Origin: Sphingobium sufflavum | Lineage (GTDB): Bacteria; Pseudomonadota; Alphaproteobacteria; Sphingomonadales; Sphingomonadaceae | DNA length: 34,900 bases | Direction: 5' to 3' | NCBI RefSeq assembly: GCF_021403115.1 | Contig: NZ_JAJSSH010000019.1 | Coordinates: forward strand, 1-34,900 | Shown: positions 1-7,125 of the stretch, piece after piece | How positions within the stretch are numbered: the first letter of the stretch is position 1 | How the letters are laid out: each line of letters starts with the position of its first letter | Notes under the pieces: generated by a model | What the model was told of the DNA's origin: nothing | Seen by the model: the letters and a program-made list of their open reading frames with translations, nothing else | The model's database searches: none | Translations under genes and position numbers: made by a program

Positions 1-58
1 TCGACCGCCATCATGCTCTAAAGGCCGGGCCGCTCATGCAAAAGCCGCGCTGCCCATG

Positions 59-85
59 AAAAAGGCCGGGGACACTGCCCCGGCC
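59..85 (-). terminator. Intrinsic terminator of the leftward dehydratase gene
   Basis: Read leftward, GGCCGGGG and CCCCGGCC arms pair around a 6-nt loop and are followed by TTTTT. It lies 28 bases after the stop codon of the 114-1283 gene. The other side also has a short pyrimidine run (TCCTTT), so it may work in both directions. To its left, positions 1-21 read rightward end in a TAA stop and could be the last codons of an upstream gene, but too little is present to say. Confidence 0.75.
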
Positions 86-113
86 TCCTTTATTTCACAA
101 CCGAAACGGTCGG

Positions 114-1283
114 TCAGTCGGGCTTCTTGGGCAGCTCGATCTCGGCCACCGCGGTCGCCTGCGTTCCACCCTTTTGGTTGGTCATCTTGAAATCGACCTG
201 GATCATGTGGCGGCCTTCCTCGTCGACGAACTTGTCGATGACATTGGCGTTCATGACCGTGATGTCGCCCGACAGGGCGGGGCCGCGATAGTTGCAGTTC
301 GAATGGCGCACAAAGCCCCACTCGCCTGCCCAGCCCGCGAAATAGTCGACGATCCACGCGCCCATCGACGCGCCATAGCCATAGGCGCGCGGCATGCCGA
401 TCGTGCGCGCCCAGCGCGGGAAAAGATGCCCGCGCGACGCACCGATATAGGCGCCGTCAGTCAGTTCGGGGTTGATGCGCTCCATGATCGGGTCATTCTC
501 ATGCCCGGCCATTTCCTTGGTGAAGCCCAGGTCTTCCAGGTTCAGCTCGCGCCGGTCCAGCGTGCCCCAGACGGTGAACAGGAAGGACCGCCACTCGGTG
601 GCAAAGCTGGCGACGGTGTGAATACCGATGACGCGCTCCGGCAGCTTGTCGCCGACCGTCACATCGTCCCACCAACGCTCCTTGTGGCCCAGGTCGTGGA
701 GCATCTGGATCCACTCGAACTTGCGGTCCTCGACCTTCTGATAATCCTCGTCGCTCCACTCCGGCTCGTCCGCCTGGCTGGCGTCGGTCGCCGCACCACC
801 AGCATGCGCGTTGTAGCGGATGGCGGTGGACCGCTGCTTGGCGATCAGTTCACCATGCTGGTTGCGATAGAAATTGTCGCCCCGCTCGAAACAGGTCGGG
901 CCGGCGAACTTGGTGTCCTTGACGACATAGTCGAACGGGATGCGCTCATTGGCGATGGTGTCGCCGCCGAACACGCGGGGACCATAGAACCACCATTCGT
1001 CACCGCCGAACAGCAGGTGCGAATTGGGGATCTTGCCCGCGCAGCTCGGCGATGTGCCATGGCCATCGTCCATCACGATGGGGAAGGACTGCGGGGCGAC
1101 CAGCTTGCCCCAGCGGCTTTCTGCGGCGAACTGCGGGTCATAGTGCGCCAGGTTGGGATAGTGCATCGCCTGCACCCAGCGACGGATGTCGTTGTTGCCC
1201 AGAGGCTCGCGCAGCGGGGACGACTCGATGGGCTTGCCCATCCAGCGGTCGAGATCGGAAACGTCTAAAATGCTGTCGGCCAC
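114..1283 (-). CDS. MaoC/FAS1-like acyl dehydratase (two hotdog domains), paralogue A
   Basis: A 389-residue protein of the MaoC family with an N-terminal FAS1-like dehydratase half and a C-terminal MaoC-like half. Such proteins hydrate or dehydrate acyl-CoA thioesters in the cytoplasm; the substrate here is unknown. Visible blocks are RRWVQAMHYPNLAHYD near residue 40, GGDEWWFYGPRVFGGD, FAGPTCFERGD, VGDKLPERVIGIHTV and, in the second half, GYGASMGAWIVDYFAGWAG. All have counterparts in the divergent neighbour at 1544-2731, so the two are paralogues. I chose the GTG at 1283-1281 because AAGGAG sits just upstream and the homology starts at VADSILDVSDLDRW; an upstream in-frame ATG at 1361 would add an unrelated 26-residue leader. 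It is transcribed alone, away from the acyl-CoA synthetase operon, and ends in an intrinsic terminator. The family call is secure; the pathway is not. Confidence 0.87.
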   Translation of the reverse strand: MADSILDVSDLDRWMGKPIESSPLREPLGNNDIRRWVQAMHYPNLAHYDPQFAAESRWGKLVAPQSFPIVMDDGHGTSPSCAGKIPNSHLLFGGDEWWFYGPRVFGGDTIANERIPFDYVVKDTKFAGPTCFERGDNFYRNQHGELIAKQRSTAIRYNAHAGGAATDASQADEPEWSDEDYQKVEDRKFEWIQMLHDLGHKERWWDDVTVGDKLPERVIGIHTVASFATEWRSFLFTVWGTLDRRELNLEDLGFTKEMAGHENDPIMERINPELTDGAYIGASRGHLFPRWARTIGMPRAYGYGASMGAWIVDYFAGWAGEWGFVRHSNCNYRGPALSGDITVMNANVIDKFVDEEGRHMIQVDFKMTNQKGGTQATAVAEIELPKKPD

Positions 1284-1384
1284 AGGCTCGCTCCTTTCAG
1301 AATCCTTCTTGTCGGCCTGCCTTTGTGCATGACCACGCAAAAGGCAACCTCCGGCATGCAATGCTTTTCAATATCCGCCCCGTC

Positions 1385-1401
1385 TTGACCATTACCGTCA
1401 A
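1385..1401. promoter_or_regulatory. Operator-like dyad TTGAC-N7-GTCAA between divergent paralogues
   Basis: A perfect 5-bp inverted repeat with a 7-bp centre lies in the 260-bp gap between the two divergent dehydratase genes, where a shared regulator would be expected to bind. No regulator gene is adjacent, so the binding protein is unknown, and the arms are short enough to arise by chance. I see no convincing -35/-10 pair in this gap. Confidence 0.3.
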
Positions 1402-1543
1402 AAGCCATCGCCCCCGCGCTGCCTGCCACTCTCCTTGCACCTACTATCGAGAAGGACGGCGGCGGCCATGGAACAGCGGGGGTGAACCGGCGACGATGGC
1501 GCTCCTGCACCGCGCCCGAACAGGATGAGGGGAAGGACTGGCC

Positions 1544-2731
1544 ATGACCGCCACCGCTGCCGAAAACGCCATCACGCTGGACACCAGCGACGTCGACAAA
1601 TGGGTCGGCAAGCCCGTCGTCTTCGCGGAAATGTGGGACGCCTGCAACGCCACCGACATCCGCCGCTGGGTGCAGGCGCTGGACTATCCCAACCCCATCC
1701 ACTGGGACGAGGAATTTGCCCGCGCCTCTCAATTCGGCGGCATCGTCGCGCCGCAGAGCTTCGTCGTCGCGATGGACTATGGCCATGGCTGCCACCCCGC
1801 TTGCGTCGGCAAAGTGCCCGGCACCCACCTGATCTTCGCGGGGGAGGAATGGTGGTTCTACGGCACGCCCGTGCGTCCCGGCGACAAGCTCGTGCAGGAT
1901 CGCCGGTTCGACGGCTACAGCATCACCGACACCGGCTTTGCCGGCCCGACCATGTTCGCCCGCGGCGACACCGTCCACACCAACCAGGACGGGGTGAAGG
2001 TGGCGAAGGAACAGGCCACCGCCATCCGCTATCTGGTCGAGGAAGCCAACAAGCGCCGCGTCTATGACAAGCAGAACCGCAGCCCAAAACGCTGGACGCA
2101 GGAGGAGCTGGCCGAAATCCACGCGCTCCGCCACGACTGGATTCTCTCCAATCGGGAAGGACGCTCGCCCGCCTTTGCCGACGTGCAGGTCGGCGACACG
2201 CTGCCCAGCCGCGTCATCGGCCCGCACTCGGTCGTCAGCTTCGCCAATGAATGTCGCGCCCACCGCCAGAATATCTGGGGCACATGGCGCTGGAACGTGC
2301 CGGAGGGCGCGGTGGACCCGGCCAAGGAGGACGCAGGTTTCGGCGCGGACATGAGCTACGACCATGACGCCCGCAAGATCGACCCCCGCATGGGCGACGG
2401 CCTCTATCATGGCCCCTCGTCCGGCCACATCAACGCCGAAAAGGCGGAGAAGGTCGGGATGGGCGGCGCCTATGGCTATGGCGCGTCGATGAACGCCTGG
2501 CACCTCGACACCATCGCCTATTGGGCGGGGCATGACGGCTATATCTGGCATTCCAAGACGCAGTTCCGCAGCCCCGCCTTCGAAGGCGACGTCACCTATG
2601 TCGATGGCGAGGTGATCGAAAAGCTGGAAACATCGGACTATGGCTGTCCGGTGGTGCGGGTCCAGACGCGGATGACCACGCAGGACGGCGACACCATCCT
2701 GAAGGGCACCGCCGAAGTGCAACTCCCTTGA
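1544..2731 (+). CDS. MaoC/FAS1-like acyl dehydratase, paralogue B
   Basis: A 395-residue cytoplasmic protein with the same two-hotdog layout as the divergent gene at 114-1283. Shared blocks include RRWVQALDYPNPIHWDEEFA, GEEWWFYGTPVRPGD, GFAGPTMFARGDTVHTNQ, VGDTLPSRVIGPHSV and GYGASMNAWHLDTIAYWAG. The family acts on acyl-CoA thioesters. Position at the head of a rightward operon, directly before an acyl-CoA synthetase, supports a CoA-thioester substrate. The start ATG has a GGAAGG ribosome site. Its TGA stop lies 17 bases before the ATG of the next gene, so the two are probably co-transcribed and translationally linked. Two divergent copies could act on different intermediates or form a heteromer; that is inference. 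Substrate unknown. Confidence 0.88.
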   Translation: MTATAAENAITLDTSDVDKWVGKPVVFAEMWDACNATDIRRWVQALDYPNPIHWDEEFARASQFGGIVAPQSFVVAMDYGHGCHPACVGKVPGTHLIFAGEEWWFYGTPVRPGDKLVQDRRFDGYSITDTGFAGPTMFARGDTVHTNQDGVKVAKEQATAIRYLVEEANKRRVYDKQNRSPKRWTQEELAEIHALRHDWILSNREGRSPAFADVQVGDTLPSRVIGPHSVVSFANECRAHRQNIWGTWRWNVPEGAVDPAKEDAGFGADMSYDHDARKIDPRMGDGLYHGPSSGHINAEKAEKVGMGGAYGYGASMNAWHLDTIAYWAGHDGYIWHSKTQFRSPAFEGDVTYVDGEVIEKLETSDYGCPVVRVQTRMTTQDGDTILKGTAEVQLP

Positions 2732-2748
2732 CGCGGGAGGCCGACGCC

Positions 2749-4491
2749 ATGCCCAACGCCACCCCCACGCCCCAGCCCTCCATCGTCCATGGCGCGCCAC
2801 TTTCGGACGAACGCACGCTGGGGACGCTGACCATTCCCGGCTATGCGCGCGACGTGACCCGCCGCTTTGCGGAGCGGGAGGCGCTCGTCATGCATCAGGC
2901 CGGCGAACGGATATCCTGGACCTATGCGGAACTGTGGGATCGTTCGGTGGAGGTCGCAAAGGCGCTGATCGCGGCGGGCGTCGGCAAGGACAGCCGGGTC
3001 GGCGTCCTCATGACCAACCGGCCGGAATATCTCTCCGCAGTCTTCGGCATCGCCTTGGCGGGCGGCGTCACCGTCTCGCTCAGCACCTTCTCCACGCCGC
3101 AGGAACTGGAATATCTGTTGCAGGCGGGCGCAGTCTCCCTGCTGCTCTACGACCGGCAGGTGCTGAAGAAGGATTTCGGCACGATGCTGGCCGATCTGGA
3201 ACCGGCAATCCTGACCGCTGCACCCGCCGCGCTCACCGCCGCCAAAGTCCCTTATCTGAAACGCCTCGTCGCCCTTGACAGCGTGACTGCCAGCGACCTG
3301 CCAGCCAGCGACGCCTCCCCTCACGATGCCGGGATGGTGGAACGCTGGGCCGATTTCCTCGCCACCGGCCAGTCCATTCCCGATGCCGTCGTGGACGCCC
3401 GCGCCGCCGCCGTGAACCCGTCGGATACCGGCGCGCTCTTCTTCTCATCCGGCACCACCAGCCTGCCCAAGGGTGTTCTCCACGCCCAGCGCGCGCTGGC
3501 GATCCAGTGGTGGCGTTGGCCCCGCATCATGGACCTTGACCCGGTGGCCCACCCCATCCGCTGCTGGACCGGCAACGGCTTCTTCTGGTCGGGCAATATC
3601 TCCATGGTGCTGGGCAATGCGCTGACCACTGGCGGCACCGTCGTCCTGCAACCCGTGTTCGAGGCGGAGGCAGCTCTCACCCTGATGGAGGCTGAAAGGG
3701 TGAGCTTCCCCATCGGCCGGCCCCACCAATGGGCGCGGCTGGAGACATCGCCCCAATGGGCCAGCGCCGATCTCTCCGCGCTCCATTATGTCACCTATGG
3801 CACCACCTTCCTCAATCATCCGACGGTCAGCACCGACTGGCGCCTCTGCCCCGCCTTCGGCACGACGGAGACGCTGACCATCAACACGGCGGTCGAGGCG
3901 AACACGCCGGAAGCGGACTATCGGGGCAGCTATGGCAAGCCGCTGCCCGGCAATATCCTCAAGATCTTCGACCCGGACACGGGTGCCGTCCTGCCACGCG
4001 GGGAGCGGGGCGAAATCGCCATCAAGGGGCCGACCCTCATGATGGGCTATGTCGGCAAGAGCCTGGAAGAGACCTTCGACGCCGAAGGCTATTTCCGCAC
4101 CGGCGACGGCGGCTATGTCGACGATCGCGGCTACCTCTTCTGGGAAGGCCGCCTGACCGAGATCATCAAGACCGGCGGCGCGAACGTCTCCCCCATAGAG
4201 ATCGACCTCGTCCTCGCCGATTATCCCGGCGTCAAGCGCGCCCAGACAGTCGGCGTGCCCGACGCCATGCTGGGTGAGCGCGTCGTCTCCTGCATCGTCC
4301 CCCATGACGACGCCATCCTCGACCCGGACGCCGTCACCGATTTCCTGAAGACCCGCTTCGCCAGCTTCAAGGTGCCGCGCGACATCCTGTTCTTTGCGGA
4401 GGAGGATCTGGCCGTCACCGGCAGCGGCAAGGTGAAGTTCCGCCAATTGAGCGAAATCGCGGCGGCACGTCTGGCCCAGAAGGCGCTGTAG
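2749..4491 (+). CDS. AMP-dependent acyl-CoA synthetase (ANL superfamily)
   Basis: A 580-residue ligase that should activate a carboxylic acid with ATP to an acyl-adenylate and then load it on CoA. Motifs in order are the phosphate-binding loop FFSSGTTSLPKG near residue 230, the AFGTTETLTI adenylate-binding motif, YFRTGDGGYVDDRGYLFWEGR containing the hinge aspartate and arginine, IIKTGGANVSPIEID, and a C-terminal GSGKVKF carrying the catalytic lysine. I start at ATG 2749 because GGGAGG lies 8 bases upstream; a TTG at 2728 overlapping the previous stop is in frame but lacks a site. Length is a little over the common 500-560. It sits between a MaoC-type dehydratase and a SnoaL-like protein, so it probably feeds the acyl-CoA these enzymes use. 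Substrate cannot be read from sequence; an aromatic or alicyclic acid is only a guess. Confidence 0.9.
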   Translation: MPNATPTPQPSIVHGAPLSDERTLGTLTIPGYARDVTRRFAEREALVMHQAGERISWTYAELWDRSVEVAKALIAAGVGKDSRVGVLMTNRPEYLSAVFGIALAGGVTVSLSTFSTPQELEYLLQAGAVSLLLYDRQVLKKDFGTMLADLEPAILTAAPAALTAAKVPYLKRLVALDSVTASDLPASDASPHDAGMVERWADFLATGQSIPDAVVDARAAAVNPSDTGALFFSSGTTSLPKGVLHAQRALAIQWWRWPRIMDLDPVAHPIRCWTGNGFFWSGNISMVLGNALTTGGTVVLQPVFEAEAALTLMEAERVSFPIGRPHQWARLETSPQWASADLSALHYVTYGTTFLNHPTVSTDWRLCPAFGTTETLTINTAVEANTPEADYRGSYGKPLPGNILKIFDPDTGAVLPRGERGEIAIKGPTLMMGYVGKSLEETFDAEGYFRTGDGGYVDDRGYLFWEGRLTEIIKTGGANVSPIEIDLVLADYPGVKRAQTVGVPDAMLGERVVSCIVPHDDAILDPDAVTDFLKTRFASFKVPRDILFFAEEDLAVTGSGKVKFRQLSEIAAARLAQKAL

Positions 4492-4525
4492 GCCCGCCAC
4501 AAAAAGCATCGAGAGAGACACGATC

Positions 4526-5056
4526 ATGGCCGACAGCGACATCCTCGCCATCCAGCAGAGCCTCAATCTTTATGGTGTCGCAGTCGATACCCAGCGTTGG
4601 GATTTGTTCGATCGTCTCTTCACCCCCGACGTGGACGCCGATTATGGCGCAACATCGCACTGGACCAGCCTCGCCCGGTTCAAGACGGACTTCGCCGCCT
4701 TCCACGACCCGTTCGACTCCACGCAGCACACCCTGTCCTCTCATCTGGTGCAGGTCGACGGCGACCGGGCGACCAGCTTCTGCAACGGCAGTTGGCGGCT
4801 GGTCCGCAAGGCGGTGGACGGCGCACCGCTGTGGGACGGCACCGGCTGGTATGAGGATGACTGGATGCGCGCCAACGGATACTGGCGCATCACCCGCCGC
4901 ACCTGCCGCATAACATGGTGGACCGGCGACCCACTGGTGCAGGAAACCATCCCCGGCGTGAAATTCGCACTGCGGACCACCGTTTTGCGGCGAGAAGCGG
5001 AGGCAGGCCGCTGCCGCATCCTCGACGCACTGGCATCGTCCCGGCGCGAATCCTGA
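4526..5056 (+). CDS. SnoaL-like (NTF2-fold) protein
   Basis: A 176-residue protein of the nuclear-transport-factor-2/SnoaL-like superfamily. The typical opening is visible: IQQSLNLYGVAVDTQRWDLFDRLFTPDVDADYG, then FKTDFAAFH and a GTGWYEDDWMRANGYWRITRR strand near residue 115. Members include small isomerases, cyclases, dehydratases and ring-hydroxylating dioxygenase beta subunits; short sequence motifs do not decide among them. It follows the acyl-CoA synthetase by 34 bases and has a GAGAGAGA stretch before the ATG, so it is likely the third gene of the operon and acts on the same pathway. No signal peptide or membrane segment is visible. Superfamily confident, reaction unknown. Confidence 0.8.
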   Translation: MADSDILAIQQSLNLYGVAVDTQRWDLFDRLFTPDVDADYGATSHWTSLARFKTDFAAFHDPFDSTQHTLSSHLVQVDGDRATSFCNGSWRLVRKAVDGAPLWDGTGWYEDDWMRANGYWRITRRTCRITWWTGDPLVQETIPGVKFALRTTVLRREAEAGRCRILDALASSRRES

Positions 5057-5159
5057 TGCCATAGCCACCCCGCCATTCGGACAAAAGCGCAGGAACCGTA
5101 CAAAAGGCGACAAAGCAGACAGTGCCGGTACAGCCGCGTCACGCTATGACCCCCGCGCC

Positions 5160-6359
5160 ATGATTCGCTTTACCCCCACCCGCTTCCAGCCCGCCGTCGC
5201 CTTCATCCTCGTGACCGCGCTGCTCGACGTCATGGCGCTGGGCCTCGTCATTCCGGTCCTGCCCGCGCTGGTGGAGGAATTCGCCCATAGCGACGGCGCG
5301 GCGGGCCTGTGGAATGGATTGCTGGTGGCGCTGTGGGCCGCGATGCAATTTCTTTTCTCGCCGCTCATCGGCGCACTGTCGGACCGCTACGGCCGTCGCC
5401 CGGTGATCCTGATCTCCACTATCGGCCTTGCGCTCGACTGGCTGCTCATGGCGCTCGCGCCCAATCTGTGGTGGCTGGCGGTGGGGCGGATGCTCGGCGG
5501 CATCACCTCCTCCAGCTTCACCGCCGTCTATGCCTACATGGCGGACATCACCGCACCGGAGCATCGGTCAAAGGCGTTCGGCCTCGTCGGTGCCGCTTGG
5601 GCGGCGGGCTTTGTCGCGGGACCGGCGCTGGGCGGCATATTGGCGACATGGGGGCCACGCGTCCCCTTCTGGGCGGCCGCGGCGTTGTCGGGCGCGGCGT
5701 TTCTCTACGGTCTCGCCATCCTGCCGGAATCTCTGGCCCCGGACAAACGCATGCCCTTCGCCTGGAGCCGCGCCAACCCCCTCGGCGCGCTTCGCCTGCT
5801 GCGCAGCCATGCGGAGTTGATCGGCCTGTCCTTCGTCAACTTCCTCCTCTATTTCGCGCACCATATCTTCTCGGTCATCTACGTGCTCTACGCCGCCCAC
5901 CGCTATGGGCTGGGACCGCTGGAGGTCGGCCTGCTGCTCGGTTGTGCCGGGCTGCTGGACATGGCGATGCAGGGCTATGTGGTGGGCCGTGTGTCCGCGC
6001 GGCTCGGCGACCGCCGCACGATGGTCATCGGCCTTGTCGCGGGGGCGATCGGCATCTTCCTGATGGGCATCGCGCCGGACAAATATTGGTTCGCCGCGAC
6101 GCTGCTCCCCAACAGCCTGTGGGCGCTTGCCATTCCGACACTGCAATCGCTGATGACGGCCCGCGTGTCGGAACGGGAGCAGGGCCAGCTCCAGGGCGCG
6201 AACAACAGCGTCGCCGCCATCGCGGGGATCGCCTCGCCTCTGTTCTTCGGCTGGCTCTATGGTCAGTCCATCGACACCCTGCCCGGCCTCAGCTTCGTGG
6301 TGGGCAGCCTCATCCTGCTCGCCGCCGCCTTTATCGGGCACCGTTCGGGCAGGGCATAG
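5160..6359 (+). CDS. MFS transporter of the Tet(A)-like drug:H+ antiporter group
   Basis: A 399-residue integral membrane protein with about 12 hydrophobic segments. Segment 1 reads FILVTALLDVMALGLVIPVLP. The loop 2-3 signature GALSDRYGRRPVILIS is the major-facilitator motif A, and the overall layout resembles Tet(A)-type proton antiporters. It lies 103 bases after the SnoaL-like gene with no terminator visible between them, so it may close the catabolic operon and export or import its substrate or a toxic intermediate; resistance to a drug is not implied. I see no good ribosome site before the ATG at 5160. Its last 29 bases overlap, tail to tail, the end of cobA on the other strand. Confidence 0.87.
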   Translation: MIRFTPTRFQPAVAFILVTALLDVMALGLVIPVLPALVEEFAHSDGAAGLWNGLLVALWAAMQFLFSPLIGALSDRYGRRPVILISTIGLALDWLLMALAPNLWWLAVGRMLGGITSSSFTAVYAYMADITAPEHRSKAFGLVGAAWAAGFVAGPALGGILATWGPRVPFWAAAALSGAAFLYGLAILPESLAPDKRMPFAWSRANPLGALRLLRSHAELIGLSFVNFLLYFAHHIFSVIYVLYAAHRYGLGPLEVGLLLGCAGLLDMAMQGYVVGRVSARLGDRRTMVIGLVAGAIGIFLMGIAPDKYWFAATLLPNSLWALAIPTLQSLMTARVSEREQGQLQGANNSVAAIAGIASPLFFGWLYGQSIDTLPGLSFVVGSLILLAAAFIGHRSGRA

Positions 6360-7125
6360 CCGCCTTGCGACCACCGACACTGACCGACGATGCGGCTCCC
6401 ACCGCATCGCCGATCAGCAACAGTGCAGGCCCTGATCCCAGCGCCCGCGTTGCTATCTCCAGCAGGTCGATCCGTGTCCGCACAATCCGCTCGCTCGGCA
6501 GGCTCGCATTCTCGATGGCCAGAACCGGCGTTCGTGCCGCCATCCCGTTCGCCATTAACTGCTTCGCAATCATCCCCGCGCTCGACTTGCCCATATAGAC
6601 AGCCAGCGTCGCGCCCGGATCGGCTAGCGTCTCCCAGTCCAGGTCCAGCGTATCGCCATCGCGCGCATGGGCCGTCACGAACACCAGCTTGCGCGCCAGT
6701 CCGCGCAACGTCAGCGACAGCCCCGCACTCGCCGCCGCCGCGCTCGCCGCCGTGATGCCGGGGCAGATACGGGGCGTCACGCCATGCTCGGCCAGCGCCG
6801 CCATCTCTTCCATCGACCGGCCAAAAATGGATGGATCGCCGCCCTTCAGCCGCACGACCTTCCGCCCCGCCAACGCCGCCGCAACGATCAGGTCGTTGAT
6901 CGTCTCCTGATTCTTGCTGTGCCGCCCGGCCCGCTTGCCGACGCTGACCCGCTCCACGCCATCGGGGATCAGGTCGAGGATGCCCGGTCCGACCAGCGCG
7001 TCGAAAAAGACGATGTCCGCGCTCAGGATCAATTTCTCCGCCTTGCGCGTCAGCAGGTCGGGATCGCCCGGTCCCGCACCGACCAGCCAAACCTCTCCGG
7101 GGGCGATAAGATGCAGGTCACGCAT
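6331..7125 (-). CDS. cobA: Uroporphyrinogen-III C-methyltransferase
   Basis: A 264-residue SAM-dependent enzyme that methylates uroporphyrinogen III at C2 and C7 to give precorrin-2, the branch point to siroheme and cobalamin. Family marks are VWLVGAGPGDPDLLTRKA near the N-terminus, KGGDPSIFGR, EHGVTPRICPGITAA and VVRLKGGDP. It is the last gene of the leftward nitrate operon; NirB needs siroheme, which explains its place here. It lacks the dehydrogenase/ferrochelatase half of CysG-type enzymes, so that step must be encoded elsewhere. An AAGGAG site precedes the ATG, and the gene starts 8 bases inside nasA. It ends within the last 29 bases of the convergent MFS gene, with no terminator in between. 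Confidence 0.94.
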   Translation of the reverse strand: MRDLHLIAPGEVWLVGAGPGDPDLLTRKAEKLILSADIVFFDALVGPGILDLIPDGVERVSVGKRAGRHSKNQETINDLIVAAALAGRKVVRLKGGDPSIFGRSMEEMAALAEHGVTPRICPGITAASAAAASAGLSLTLRGLARKLVFVTAHARDGDTLDLDWETLADPGATLAVYMGKSSAGMIAKQLMANGMAARTPVLAIENASLPSERIVRTRIDLLEIATRALGSGPALLLIGDAVGAASSVSVGGRKAAMPCPNGAR

